Source: JACCTU01 sp963798985 (lineage in GTDB: Bacteria; Actinomycetota; Thermoleophilia; Gaiellales; Gaiellaceae). From it: a stretch of DNA of 64,000 nucleotides. The stretch lies in contig CAWCVL010000002.1 in the NCBI GenBank assembly GCA_963798985.1, positions 1-64,000 of the forward strand, read 5' to 3'. Under the pieces are notes generated by a model. The model saw only the letters and a list, made by a program, of their open reading frames with translations. It ran no database searches and was not told where the DNA came from. Numbering within the stretch: position 1 is the first letter of the stretch; each line of letters begins with the position of its first letter. The position numbers were made by a program, and so were the translations under genes. This document shows, piece by piece, positions 18,056 through 27,029 of this stretch.

Positions 18056-18643
18056 GTGGTAGCCGTGCCCTCCGACGAGATTTCAGAGAAGTACCTGCAA
18101 AAGGCGATTTCCGAGACGAACGAGCTCGGAGAGGAGATCGCGCGGTCCGCGCCGGAGGGTGCGTTCCCCGTGATCGGCTCCGGCCACCCGCTCGCAGACC
18201 TGTTCATGGTCAAGTACGGCCCTCAGCCCGCGGAGGCGCAGGAGGGGGTCGCGTACTTCGGCCGCGCCGGCCAGGCGATCCTGAAATCGCTCCAGCGGCT
18301 CCGGATCGACCCGCTCGCCGTCTACGGCACGAACTGCATCAAGTTCGCAGGACAGGACGAGGAGGAGGCCCGCTCGCAGCTGACCCGGGAGCTGCACATC
18401 GTCCAGCCGAAGCTCGTCGTCGTGATGGGCGACGACGCGCTCGCGTTCGTGAACTCGCTCGCGTTCCCACTCGCGACGCCGATCGCGGAGCGACTCGGGG
18501 AGCTTCAGCGCTTCACGCCCACGATCGACGCGCTGCTCGTGCCGGACATCGACGCATCGCTCGACGACCAGGCGGCGAAAACGAGCTTCTGGCAGGCCTT
18601 CAAGACCGCCGGAGTGTGGTGGGCCGAGCTTCCGCCGTACTGA
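18056..18643 (+). CDS. Uracil-DNA-glycosylase-superfamily protein, 195 aa
   Basis: It starts at GTG 18056 after AGGAC. The order of elements resembles family 4/5 uracil-DNA glycosylases: FPVIGSGHPLADLFMVKYGP, then GVAYFGRAGQAILKSL, YGTNCIKF, and PKLVVVMGDDALAFV. The usual GEAPG water-activating loop is changed to VIGSGHPLAD. The four Fe-S cysteines of family 4 are missing (only the Cys of TNCIKF is seen). The fold is therefore likely but classical uracil excision is uncertain. Its 3' end overlaps the next gene by 28 bases. Confidence 0.65.
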   Translation: MVAVPSDEISEKYLQKAISETNELGEEIARSAPEGAFPVIGSGHPLADLFMVKYGPQPAEAQEGVAYFGRAGQAILKSLQRLRIDPLAVYGTNCIKFAGQDEEEARSQLTRELHIVQPKLVVVMGDDALAFVNSLAFPLATPIAERLGELQRFTPTIDALLVPDIDASLDDQAAKTSFWQAFKTAGVWWAELPPY

Positions 18644-19710
18644 CGCCGCGCGTCGCCGCCGGGCTCGTGCTGCTCGGCGCACTGGTCGCGTACTACCTCT
18701 GCTTCCGGCTCCTGCCGAACCTGCCGACGGACGCCGACGTGCTCTTCGTCGGGTTCGTGCTCATCCCGGCGGTGTTCGGGCTCGTGTGGATCGCACTGCC
18801 GCTGCGGCGTGCGAACCGGCTGCTCTGGATCGCGATCGCACTGACGGCGGTTGCCGTCGCCGCGAGCTTCGCGGGCTTCGAGGTGCTCGCGAACTTCGCG
18901 AAGCTCGGCGCGGCGACGGCGGTGGCGTTCTGGTTCCTCGGGTTCTTCGAGACCGCGCTCTGGGTCGCGCTCGTCGCGCTGCTGATCCCGATCGTCGACT
19001 CGTACTCCGTCTGGCGGGGACCGACCCGGCACATCATCACGGAGCGTCCCGAGGTGTTCAACGCGTTCTCGTTCTCGTTCCCGCTGATGGGCGAGCGGCA
19101 GGTGTTCCTCGGCTGGCGCGAGCCGCTCGACGGGCCGGCGTCGTTCGACGTCTACCGGGACCCCGGCGGCAAGCGAAACGACGAGCCTGTCCGAGACGAC
19201 AACGACAACGGCCGACTGGGCTACCTCGAGGGATCGCTCGACGCCGGCAGCGACTACCGCTATCGCATCGTGGCCAGAGACGGAGGCGGCTCGGCGTCGA
19301 TCGTCGCGAGGTCGGAGGACACGAACGACGGGGAGCAGAGCGGGCCGCCGACGTCCGACCCGGGGGCGCCGACCGACCTGAGGGTCGACAGCGTGGACTC
19401 GACCGCGAAGCTCGGTCTCCCCGACCTGCTCTTCTTCGCGCTCTTCCTGGCTGCAGCCGACCGCTTCAAGCTCCGACGCCGCGCGACCTGGATCGCGCTG
19501 ACCGCCTCGTTCGGCCTGACGCTCTCCGGGACGTACTTCCTCGACGTCGACGGGCTGCCCGCGCTGCCGCTGCTCGCGATCGGCTTCCTCGCCGCCAACG
19601 CCGACTTGCTCTGGCGGATGTGGCGCGAGCAGCGAGGGGACGGGCGGGCGACGCGGGAGCCCAGGCCACCCGCCCATCGGGAGTCGGCAGGGGAAGACCC
19701 GCCTCCTTAG
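18616..19710 (+). CDS. Presenilin-like (A22-type) intramembrane aspartyl protease candidate with FN3-like loop insert, 364 aa
   Basis: About five TM helices precede IPIVDSYSVWRGPTRHI. Asp128 there aligns by eye with the YD motif of archaeal presenilin-like proteases (YDAISVY.TKH). A helix with LGLPDLLFFALF carries Asp270 in a GxxD setting like GxGD. The last helices carry LPALPLL (315-320), matching the third presenilin motif PAL. Between the two aspartates the loop holds about 90 extra residues with fibronectin-type-III character (SFDVYRDPGG, SLDAGSDYRYRIVARDG). The first Tyr of YD and the second Gly of GxGD are altered, so activity is uncertain. I assign the family from motif order only. 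A basic C-terminal tail follows. The GTG start overlaps the UDG-like gene. Confidence 0.55.
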   Translation: MVGRASAVLTPRVAAGLVLLGALVAYYLCFRLLPNLPTDADVLFVGFVLIPAVFGLVWIALPLRRANRLLWIAIALTAVAVAASFAGFEVLANFAKLGAATAVAFWFLGFFETALWVALVALLIPIVDSYSVWRGPTRHIITERPEVFNAFSFSFPLMGERQVFLGWREPLDGPASFDVYRDPGGKRNDEPVRDDNDNGRLGYLEGSLDAGSDYRYRIVARDGGGSASIVARSEDTNDGEQSGPPTSDPGAPTDLRVDSVDSTAKLGLPDLLFFALFLAAADRFKLRRRATWIALTASFGLTLSGTYFLDVDGLPALPLLAIGFLAANADLLWRMWREQRGDGRATREPRPPAHRESAGEDPPP

Positions 19711-19716
19711 CCCTAC

Positions 19717-21103
19717 CTACGACTCGACCGTCGGACCGGTTTTCTCGAGCAGCGTGACGCACTCGACGTGCGGCGTGTGCGGGAACATGTCCACCGGCTG
19801 AGCGCGCTGGAGCTCGTAGCCGAACTGCTCGCGCAGCATTTTCAGGTCGGAAGCGAGCGTCGTCGGGTTGCACGAGACGTAGACGATCCGCGGCGCGCCG
19901 ATCCGCCCGAGCCGCCGCAGCGCCTTGCCCGCGAGGCCCGCGCGCGGCGGGTCGACGACCACGAGATCCGGCGCCCCCGAGCGATCGCGCAGCTCCTCGA
20001 TCGCGAGCCCGACGTTGCCGGCGAAGAACGCCGCGTTCGTGATCTCGTTCAGCTCCGCGTTCTCGATCGCGCGCGCGACCGATTCCTCGGAGACCTCGAT
20101 CCCCCACACCGTCAACGCGTCCTTCGCGAGCGTCAGGCCGATCGAGCCGATCCCGCAGTAGAGATCCCAGACCGTCTCCTTGCCGGTGAGCGCCGCGTAC
20201 TCGCGCGACGATCCCGTACAGCGCGCTCGGCCATCTCCGTGTTCGTCTGCAGGAACGCGTTCGGGCTGACCCGGAAGCGCAGGCCGCACAGCTGCTCCTC
20301 GATCGAGTCGTCGCCCCAGAGCAGCTTCGTCGGCAGGTTCGTCACCTCGGCGGGCGAGTCGTTGATCGCCCAGTGCACCGAGCGGACCTCCGGGAATCGC
20401 CGCATCGTCTCGACGAAGTACCCGGCCTCGAAGCGCTCGCCTTCCGCGGTCACGAGCTGCACGAGCACCTGGCCGGTGTTCCGCCCCTCGCGGTAGACGA
20501 GGTGGCGGAGGTAGCCCTTGTGCGTCTCCTGGTCGTACGCCTGGAGCCCCTCCTCGCGCGCCCACGCGCGAACGGCGTTGCGGATGTCGTTGCCGAGGTC
20601 GGTGGTGAGCCAGCACTGCTCGAGCTCGAGCACCTCGTCCCAGCGGCCGGCCCGGTGCAGGCCGAGCGTCGGGCCTTCCTCGTACTGCGTGAACGAGTAC
20701 TCCATCTTGTTCCGGTAGTGGAAGACCGACGCGGCGGGAACGATCTGCTCGAGCGGCGGGTCGGCGATCCCGCCGAGCCTGCGCAGCGCGTCGCGCGACC
20801 TGGTCGGCCTTCGCCGCGAGCTGCGCGTCGTAGGCGAGATCCTGGAACCGGCAGCCGCCGCACGCCGGGTAGTGCTGGCACGGGCGCGTCGACGCGCACC
20901 GGTCCCGGCGAGAGGATCTCCGTCGCGAGCGCCTCCGCGTGGTTCCGCTTCACCTTCGTCACGCGCGCGCGCACCGTGTCGCCCGGAAGCCCCCGACGGA
21001 CGAACACGACGAAGCCGTTCAGCCGCGCGACGCCGTTCCCGCCGTAGGCGAGCGAATCGATCGTGAGCTCGAGCTCCTCGTCCTTCGCAACCGGCGCTGC
21101 CAC
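19717..21103 (-). CDS. 23S rRNA m5U methyltransferase, RlmD/RumA type (three frameshifts)
   Basis: It methylates a uridine C5 in 23S rRNA using SAM. An N-terminal TRAM domain (ELTIDSLAYGGNGVARLNG; RARVTKVKRNHAEAL) is followed, after a slip near 20900, by CQHYPACGGCRFQD with the Fe-S cysteines. The central part (LRFRVSPNAFLQTNTEMAE) shifts near 20215 to the SAM site VWDLYCGIGSIGLTLAK, then VVVDPPRAGL and the catalytic Cys in VSCNPTTLASDL. It ends KTGPTVES. All catalytic elements are present, so frame changes (including one near 20785) are likely sequence errors. Confidence 0.85.
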
Positions 21104-21119
21104 CTTCGCAGCGTACGTG

Positions 21120-21866
21120 TCAGCTGATGTCGCGGCGACGGGTGCGCCAGATGCCGAAGGCGCCGAGCAACAGAATCCAGCCGAGGGACACCGCGACGCC
21201 GGGCCCGTAGGAGAGGAGGTTGTCGGCGCCGGTGCCGTCCGCCGCGTCGAGCGCGTGGAACGGCAGGTACTCGGCGACGCCGTCGGCGTCGACCAACCCG
21301 AGGAGCCCGACCAGCAGGTTCTCGACCAGGAAGATCCAGACGAGCGTTCCGACGAGCGCGGCGACCTGGCTGTGCACGGCCGTGCCGATCGCGACGCCCA
21401 GCAGCGCCCACAGAACGACCGAGAGGGTCTGCTCGCCGATGCGCGTCAGGAACTCTGCGTCGCCTAGCTGTAGCTGCACGTCGACGATCGTGAGCCAGGT
21501 AATCGCGACGGCGGCGACGACGACGAGCGACAGAAGCGCGAACCCGATCGCGACGACGACTGTGGCGATGGCCTTCGCGGCGATGACGCGCTCACGGCGC
21601 GGCTCCGCGAGGAACGTCGGCGTGACGGTCCCGTGCCGAAATTCGTTGGTGACGACCGTGATCCCGAGGATGATCGCGAAGAGCACCGAGACCCCCACGA
21701 TGTCGACGAGGCTCGCCTGGAAATCCGACGTGCCGCGGTCGGCATCGCTGGAGCCGATCTCCGCTGCGACACCGATGGCGGTGAACAACGCGATGACGAT
21801 CAGGTACGCCCACCACGAGCGGACCGTGCGGACCTTGAGCAGCTCCGACTGCACGAGCGCGGTCAC
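21120..21866 (-). CDS. ABC-2 type transporter permease, 248 aa
   Basis: It starts at GTG 21864-21866, overlapping the stop of the ATPase gene by four bases. Six TM helices are seen: WWAYLIVIALFTAIGVAAEI, DIVGVSVLFAIILGITVV, AIGFALLSLVVVAAVAITW, LSVVLWALLGVAIGTAV, LVGTLVWIFLVENLLVGLL and VSLGWILLLGAFGIW. NEFRHGTVTPTFLAEPRR after TM2 is typical of ABC-2 permeases. The gene is intact. Substrate is unknown. Confidence 0.85.
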   Translation of the reverse strand: MTALVQSELLKVRTVRSWWAYLIVIALFTAIGVAAEIGSSDADRGTSDFQASLVDIVGVSVLFAIILGITVVTNEFRHGTVTPTFLAEPRRERVIAAKAIATVVVAIGFALLSLVVVAAVAITWLTIVDVQLQLGDAEFLTRIGEQTLSVVLWALLGVAIGTAVHSQVAALVGTLVWIFLVENLLVGLLGLVDADGVAEYLPFHALDAADGTGADNLLSYGPGVAVSLGWILLLGAFGIWRTRRRDIS

Positions 21867-22752
21867 TGCGTCGTCTCCCCGCCGGTCAGCTCGAGGAAGA
21901 CCTCCTCGAGCGTCGCGCGCTCGACTGTCGAGCTCGTGCAGCACGATGTTGTTCGCCGCGGCGAGCTCGCCGATGCGCTCGGGCGGCAGGTCCGCGACGA
22001 GCGTCGTGTCCTCGAGCTCGGTGACGGTCGCTCCCTGCGCCGCGAGCAGGCCGCGGCAGCCGCGACGCCTCCGGGCTGCGCACGCGCGTGCCTCCCTGCG
22101 CGCCCGCGAGCACCTCGGCGATCGACGCCTGCTGGATGAGCTTGCCGCGATGGATGATCACGACGCGGTCGACGGTCTGCGCGACCTCGGCGAGCACGTG
22201 GCTCGAGACGAGGATCGTCCGCCCTTCGGCGGCGAGCGAGCGAAGGAGGTCGCGCAGCCAGCGGACGCCGGCGGGATCGAGGCCGTTCGCGGGCTCGTCG
22301 AGCACGAGCACCTCGGGGTCGCCGAGGAGCGCCGTCGCGAGACCGAGTCGCTGGCGCATCCCGAGCGAGTAGCCCTTCACGCGCCGCTTCGCCGCGGCGC
22401 TCAGCTCGACGAGGTCGAGCACCTCCTCGACGCGCGAGCGTGGAATGCCCGACGCGGTGGCGAGCACGCGGAGGTGGTTTCGACCGGATCGCCCCGGGTG
22501 CACCTCGCTCGCCTCGAGCACCGCGCCGACGCGGTGGAGCGGCCGGTCGAGCTCGCGGTACGTGCGTCCGAGGACGGTCGCGCCGCCGGCGTCCGGATGC
22601 ACGAGCCCGAGCACCGAGCGGAGCGTCGTCGACTTGCCGGCGCCGTTCGGGCCGAGAAACCCCGTGATCGTGCCCGGCTCGACGCGGAACGACAGGTGGT
22701 CGACGGCGAGCACCTTGCCGTAGCGCTTCGTGAGGTCGACGACCTCGATCAT
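21863..22752 (-). CDS. ABC transporter ATP-binding protein, about 296 aa (frameshifts near the C-terminus)
   Basis: Starting at ATG 22752: Walker A GFLGPNGAGKSTTLRS, a Q-loop-like segment before SEVHPGRSGRNHL, signature YSLGMRQRLGLATAL, Walker B EVLVLDEPANGLDP and the H-loop ILVSSHVLAEVA. After about 22065 the reading frame changes twice and ends LEEVFLELTGGE plus a short tail at 21863. It is the typical partner of the ABC-2 permease that overlaps it. The catalytic core is intact; only the regulatory tail is disturbed. Confidence 0.85.
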
Positions 22753-23154
22753 CTAGCGGAGAGTAGAGACGTACACCGTCCGCTTGCGAGGCCCGTCGAA
22801 CTCGCAGAAGAAGATTCCCTGCCAGGTCCCGAGCGCCAGCTGACCGTCCCGGATCGGCACGAGCACCTGAGGGCTCATCAACGCCGCACGGATGTGCGAC
22901 GGGGCGTTCTCCTCGCCCTCCTCGATGTGCTCCCACCCCCACTCGTCCGCGACCATCCGCTCGAGCGCCTTCTCGAAGTCCCGAGCGACCGCCGGGTCGG
23001 CGTGCTCGTTGATCGTCACGCCCGCCGTCGTATGGGGCACGAAGACGAGGGCGGCGGACGCGGCGGCCGCATCCCCGTCGAGCGCATTCTGGACCTGTCC
23101 CGTGATGTCGACGAGCTGGGTCCGCCGGTCGGTTGAGAGGCTGATCTCGTTCAT
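22753..23154 (-). CDS. YjbQ/UPF0047 family protein, 133 aa
   Basis: The family motif is complete: VFVPHTTAGVTINEHADP near residues 38-56 and LGTWQGIFFCEFDGPRKR near the end. Family members of this size show thiamine-phosphate-synthase-like activity in vitro, but the physiological role is unsettled. The stop TAG directly abuts the ATG of the ABC ATPase gene, so the three genes form an operon. The gene is intact. Confidence 0.85.
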   Translation of the reverse strand: MNEISLSTDRRTQLVDITGQVQNALDGDAAAASAALVFVPHTTAGVTINEHADPAVARDFEKALERMVADEWGWEHIEEGEENAPSHIRAALMSPQVLVPIRDGQLALGTWQGIFFCEFDGPRKRTVYVSTLR

Positions 23155-23174
23155 CTGACTATCCTACGAACCCG

Positions 23175-24668
23175 ATGCCGACCGTCGCTCCCGCATCCGC
23201 ACGTGACCTCGACGCTTACCGCGAGCGGGCCGACCGCTTCATCGCGACGCTCGACGAGGAGTACTACCTGCACTTCGCGGGGCACAAGGAGCGGCTCGAG
23301 CTCGAGGCGATCTACGGCGAGTTCGCCGACCTGACCACGATCGAGCAGGCGCGGTCGATCGGGGCCGCGGTGAACGGCAGCTCGGGGATCCGCGAGCTCT
23401 GGCGCTTCGCCTGCGAGGGCTATCTGGGCCAGCTGACCAAGGAGCTCGAGGAGAAGCGCGCCCAGAAGGAGGCGGAGCTCACGACGACCGTGGACGGCGA
23501 GGAGATCCCCTTCCGGATGATCAAGCCGACGATCATGAACGAGGCCGACCGCGGCAAGCGCGAGCGCCTCGAGCTGCTCCGGAACGAGCTCGTCGACGAG
23601 CATCTGAACCCGCTCTACCTCGAGTCGCATTCGCGGGTTCGCGACGCTGTGCGACAGCTCGGAGCGGACAACTACTTCGAGCTCTACAAGAAGTTCGGCT
23701 ACGACCTGGAAGGCCTGGCCGACCAGTGCCGCGCGTTCCTGACGTCGACCGAGCAGCTGCACACGAAGCTCGGCGACAAGCTCTTCCGCGACCGCGTCGG
23801 GATGCCGCTCGCAGAGGCGGAGCGCTGGGACAAGGACCGCATGATGCGCGCGACCAATTGGGACGCCGGCTTCCCCGCCGACCGGATGCTCCCCGCGCTC
23901 CGCGCGACGCTCAAGGACCTCGGCGTCGACCTCGACGGCCAGGAGAACGTCCACCTCGACGTCGAGAACCGGCCGCTGAAGGATCCGCGCGCGTTCTGCG
24001 TGCCGATCGAGGTGCCCGACAAGGTGATGCTCGTGATCAAGCCCACAGGTGGCGCCGACGACTGGAGCGCGCTCTTCCACGAGGCCGGCCACGCCGAGCA
24101 CTTCGCGCACACCTCGTCGTCGCTGTCGGTCGAGCACAAGCGGCTCGGCGACAACGCGGTCACCGAGGGCTGGGCGATGCTCCTCGAGCACCTGACCGAC
24201 AACGCGGGCTGGCTCTCGCGCATGCTCGACTTTCCGAAGCCGCGCGAGTACGCGGCCGAGGGTGCCGCGGTTCTCCTCTACTTCGTCCGCCGCTATTGCG
24301 CGAAGCTCCTCTACGAGATCGAGTTCCACCAGGCCGACGACCCGCGGGCGATGCAGTCCCGCTACGTGGAGCTCCAGGCGGACGCGCTGAAGATCACGCC
24401 GGCGCCTCAGGACTACCTGTGGGACATGGACGCGAGCTTCTACGTGCATGCGTACCTTCGGGCGTGGGCGCTCGAGTCGCAGCTCTCGACGTTCCTGCAA
24501 GAGAAGTTCGGGCGCGATTGGTACACGCAGCGTGCGGCCGGCTCGCTCGTGCGCGAGCTGTGGTCCGAGGGTCAGCGCATGAACGCGGACGAGCTCCTGC
24601 GCGAGGTCACCGGCGGCTCGATCGAGATGGAGTCGGTCGCCGAGAGCGTGCGCGAAGCCGTCGCCTAG
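23175..24668 (+). CDS. M3-like zinc metallopeptidase, 497 aa
   Basis: It is mostly helical. The zinc motif HEAGH is at residues 302-306 (ALFHEAGHAEHFAHTSSS), and the third ligand is probably Glu in VTEGWAMLLEH about 25 residues on. YLQDYLWD-like and HAYLRAWALESQLS segments near the end resemble the substrate-binding wall of M3/M32 gluzincins. No signal peptide is visible, so a cytosolic oligopeptidase or carboxypeptidase is likely. The start ATG 23175 lies 20 bases from the divergent YjbQ gene. Its stop overlaps the convergent M28 gene. Intact. Confidence 0.75.
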   Translation: MPTVAPASARDLDAYRERADRFIATLDEEYYLHFAGHKERLELEAIYGEFADLTTIEQARSIGAAVNGSSGIRELWRFACEGYLGQLTKELEEKRAQKEAELTTTVDGEEIPFRMIKPTIMNEADRGKRERLELLRNELVDEHLNPLYLESHSRVRDAVRQLGADNYFELYKKFGYDLEGLADQCRAFLTSTEQLHTKLGDKLFRDRVGMPLAEAERWDKDRMMRATNWDAGFPADRMLPALRATLKDLGVDLDGQENVHLDVENRPLKDPRAFCVPIEVPDKVMLVIKPTGGADDWSALFHEAGHAEHFAHTSSSLSVEHKRLGDNAVTEGWAMLLEHLTDNAGWLSRMLDFPKPREYAAEGAAVLLYFVRRYCAKLLYEIEFHQADDPRAMQSRYVELQADALKITPAPQDYLWDMDASFYVHAYLRAWALESQLSTFLQEKFGRDWYTQRAAGSLVRELWSEGQRMNADELLREVTGGSIEMESVAESVREAVA

Positions 24669-25468
24669 CGGAGCGCGAGCTCCGCGGCGCGCAGCACGAG
24701 GTCGAACGCCGCCTGCAGGCGGCGCGGGTTCACGCGGCGCGCGACGTCGCACGGCGCGTGCCAGCAACGATCGTCCCGCCACTGGACCCAGGCCGCAGGC
24801 AGCCCGCCCCGCGTGAGCTCGGCATGGTCGGAGTCGCCGTCGTCCCGGAGATAGGTGCTGCCGCCTTGGGCCAGCAACAGGCTCGCGCTTCGGTTCGGCT
24901 CTCGCTCGATCCCTCGCACGTGCAGGCGCGTGCCGACGCCGACCATGTCGAGCGCAACGGCGAGCCGAACGCCGCGCCTAGCCTGCGGCGAGATTCCGCG
25001 CAGGAGCCGCAGCGACCCGAGATGCACCCGCGAGCCGGTGACAACGCGCTCCTCCGCGCCCGTTGCCGCCACAAGCACGCCGGGCGTATGCCTCAGAGAC
25101 GCCGCTAGCTCGAGGAGGACCGCCACCCCCGACGCGTTGTCGTTCGCGGCGGGACTCCCGCGCACGCCGTCGAGGTGCGCCACGATCACGACCTTGGGCC
25201 GGCCCGACGAGCGCCCGACGACGTTCCGGGTCGAGCGGCCGTTCGGCAAGTCGATTCGCTGAAGCACCACTCGGTAGCCGAGCTTGCTCAGCTCGGTCGC
25301 GACGAATCGTTGGGCGAACGCCTCCGCTCCCGGCTCACCCGCGGGGCGAGGGCCCTTCGACGCGAGCAGGGTCACCGTCTGCTTCGCGCGTCCGCCGGGG
25401 CCGAGACCGCCTCCGCCCGCGCCGGTCAAAACCGCGAGCGCGACCACTCCGGCGATCGCGCGGGTCAT
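24665..25468 (-). CDS. Secreted M28-family zinc aminopeptidase, 267 aa
   Basis: I choose ATG 25466-25468; a GTG just upstream (25471) is also possible. A signal peptide (AIAGVVALAVLTGAGGGG) precedes the mature domain. Both-zinc ligands of M28 are visible in order: VIVAHLDGVRGSP (His, Asp), AANDNASGVA (Asp), VAATGAEERV (catalytic Glu pair), ALDMVG (Asp) and the last His in CWHAPCD, where two Cys may form a disulfide. About 20 residues shorter than many relatives, but complete. A 19-bp inverted-repeat arm lies only 14 bases upstream. Confidence 0.85.
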   Translation of the reverse strand: MTRAIAGVVALAVLTGAGGGGLGPGGRAKQTVTLLASKGPRPAGEPGAEAFAQRFVATELSKLGYRVVLQRIDLPNGRSTRNVVGRSSGRPKVVIVAHLDGVRGSPAANDNASGVAVLLELAASLRHTPGVLVAATGAEERVVTGSRVHLGSLRLLRGISPQARRGVRLAVALDMVGVGTRLHVRGIEREPNRSASLLLAQGGSTYLRDDGDSDHAELTRGGLPAAWVQWRDDRCWHAPCDVARRVNPRRLQAAFDLVLRAAELALR

Positions 25469-25482
25469 CACGGGCCGAACCT

Positions 25483-25649
25483 AGATGATTGATCGACAAT
25501 TGGCGCTGTTGCGGGGAGGGTCTGCGCCAAGCAGCGTGGCCGACTCGTTCGGTGGCAAGGCCGGTGGGCCTTGGCGCCGGGCGAGGCGGGCGCGATGTGC
25601 CGTGCGCAGGCCCCCATCCGCGGCGGCGGGAATTGTCGATCAATCATCT
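25483..25649. repeat. 19-bp perfect inverted repeat framing the divergent promoter region
   Basis: AGATGATTGATCGACAATT at 25483-25501 is repeated exactly in reverse complement at 25631-25649, with 129 bp of GC-rich spacer between. Each arm contains a smaller imperfect palindrome ATTG-ATCGA-CAAT. The arms are AT-rich against their surroundings. One arm is 14 bp from the M28 peptidase start and the other 42 bp from the COG2403 gene start. This intergenic stretch (25472-25691) contains no gene. A dual operator is the simplest reading; a miniature mobile element is the alternative. Confidence 0.8.
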
Positions 25650-25691
25650 GGCAACGGGACGTCCGTCTGCGTGAATGAATAGGCTCTATGC

Positions 25692-27029
25692 ATGGCGCGA
25701 ACGCGAGTCGTGATCGCCGGCGCCGCGGGCCGCGACTTCCACAACTTCAACGTCGTCTACCGCGGTCGCGACGACGTCGAGGTCGTCGCCTTCACTGCGA
25801 CGCAGATCCCGAACATCGACGGCCGCGTCTACCCCCGAGCGCTGGCCGGCGACGCGTACCCCGACGGGATCCCGATCCTGCCGGAGTCCGAGCTCGAGCA
25901 GATCGTGCGAGAGCGGGAGATCGACCAGGTCGTGTTCGCGTACTCGGACGTCACGCACGAGCACGTGATGCACGTCGGCTCACGCGTGCTTGCCGCAGGC
26001 GCGGACTACCTGCTGCTCTCGCCGCGCGACACGATGCTGCCGTCGACCAAGCCGTGCGTGGCGATCTGCGCCGTTCGCACCGGCTCCGGCAAGAGCCAGA
26101 CGACCAGGCGCGTTGCCGAGCTGCTGCGCGAGTCCGGCAAGAAGGTCGCGGTGCTCCGACACCCGATGCCCTACGGAGATCTGGCACGCCAGGCCGTTCA
26201 GCGCTTCAAGCGCTACGAGGACCTCGAGGCGGCCGACGCGACGATCGAGGAGCGCGAGGAGTACGAGCCGCACATCGCCGAGGGCAACCTCGTGTTCGCG
26301 GGGATCGACTACGCCGCGATCCTCGCGCAGGCCGAGCAGGAAGCCGACGTGATCCTGTGGGACGGCGGCAACAACGACACGCCGTTCATCCGGCCCGACG
26401 TCCACATCGTCGTCGTCGACCCGCACCGCCCGGGCCACGAGCTTCGCTACCACCCCGGCGAGACGAACCTGCGCATGGCCGACGTCTGCGTCGTGAACAA
26501 GATCGACAGCGCGCCGCAGGACGGAATCGATGCCGTGCTCGACTCGATCCACGAGCACAACCCAGAGGCAACGGTCGTGCTCGCCGCGTCACCGTTCCAC
26601 GTCGAGGGCGACGCGTCCGAGATCCACGGCAAGCGCGTGCTGGCGATCGAAGACGGCCCCACGCTCACGCACGGCGAGATGACCTACGGCGCAGCGGTGC
26701 TCGCGGCGAAGCAGCACGGCGCGGCGGAGCTCGTCGATCCCCGCCCCTTCGCGGTCGGAACGATCGCGAAGACCTTCGAGGACTACCCGCACGTCGGGAA
26801 ACTGCTGCCGGCGATGGGTTACGGCGACGAGCAGGTCGAGGACCTGCGCAAGACGATCGACGCGTCGGACGCCGAGCTCGTCCTGATCGGCACGCCGATC
26901 GACCTGCGCAAGCTCGTCGACTTCGACCGCCCCGCGCTTCGCGTGACGTATCGGCTCCAGGAGGTCGGCGAGCCGACGCTCGCCGACGTGCTCGCCGAGA
27001 AGGGCCTGCTCGAGCCGGTTCCCGTTTGA
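25692..27029 (+). CDS. COG2403 P-loop GTPase, cyclic 2,3-diphosphoglycerate synthetase-like, 445 aa
   Basis: The N-terminal Rossmann-like part begins VVIAGAAGRDFHNFNVVYR. The P-loop is CAVRTGSGKSQTTRR near residues 125-139. A switch-like IWDGGNNDTPFIRPD segment and the NKID base motif (CVVNKIDSA) follow. The family includes the archaeal cyclic 2,3-diphosphoglycerate synthetase, but in bacteria it is commonly found beside carbamate kinase, as here, and its reaction is unknown. The stop overlaps the carbamate kinase start (TTGA). Intact, ATG 25692. Confidence 0.8.
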   Translation: MARTRVVIAGAAGRDFHNFNVVYRGRDDVEVVAFTATQIPNIDGRVYPRALAGDAYPDGIPILPESELEQIVREREIDQVVFAYSDVTHEHVMHVGSRVLAAGADYLLLSPRDTMLPSTKPCVAICAVRTGSGKSQTTRRVAELLRESGKKVAVLRHPMPYGDLARQAVQRFKRYEDLEAADATIEEREEYEPHIAEGNLVFAGIDYAAILAQAEQEADVILWDGGNNDTPFIRPDVHIVVVDPHRPGHELRYHPGETNLRMADVCVVNKIDSAPQDGIDAVLDSIHEHNPEATVVLAASPFHVEGDASEIHGKRVLAIEDGPTLTHGEMTYGAAVLAAKQHGAAELVDPRPFAVGTIAKTFEDYPHVGKLLPAMGYGDEQVEDLRKTIDASDAELVLIGTPIDLRKLVDFDRPALRVTYRLQEVGEPTLADVLAEKGLLEPVPV

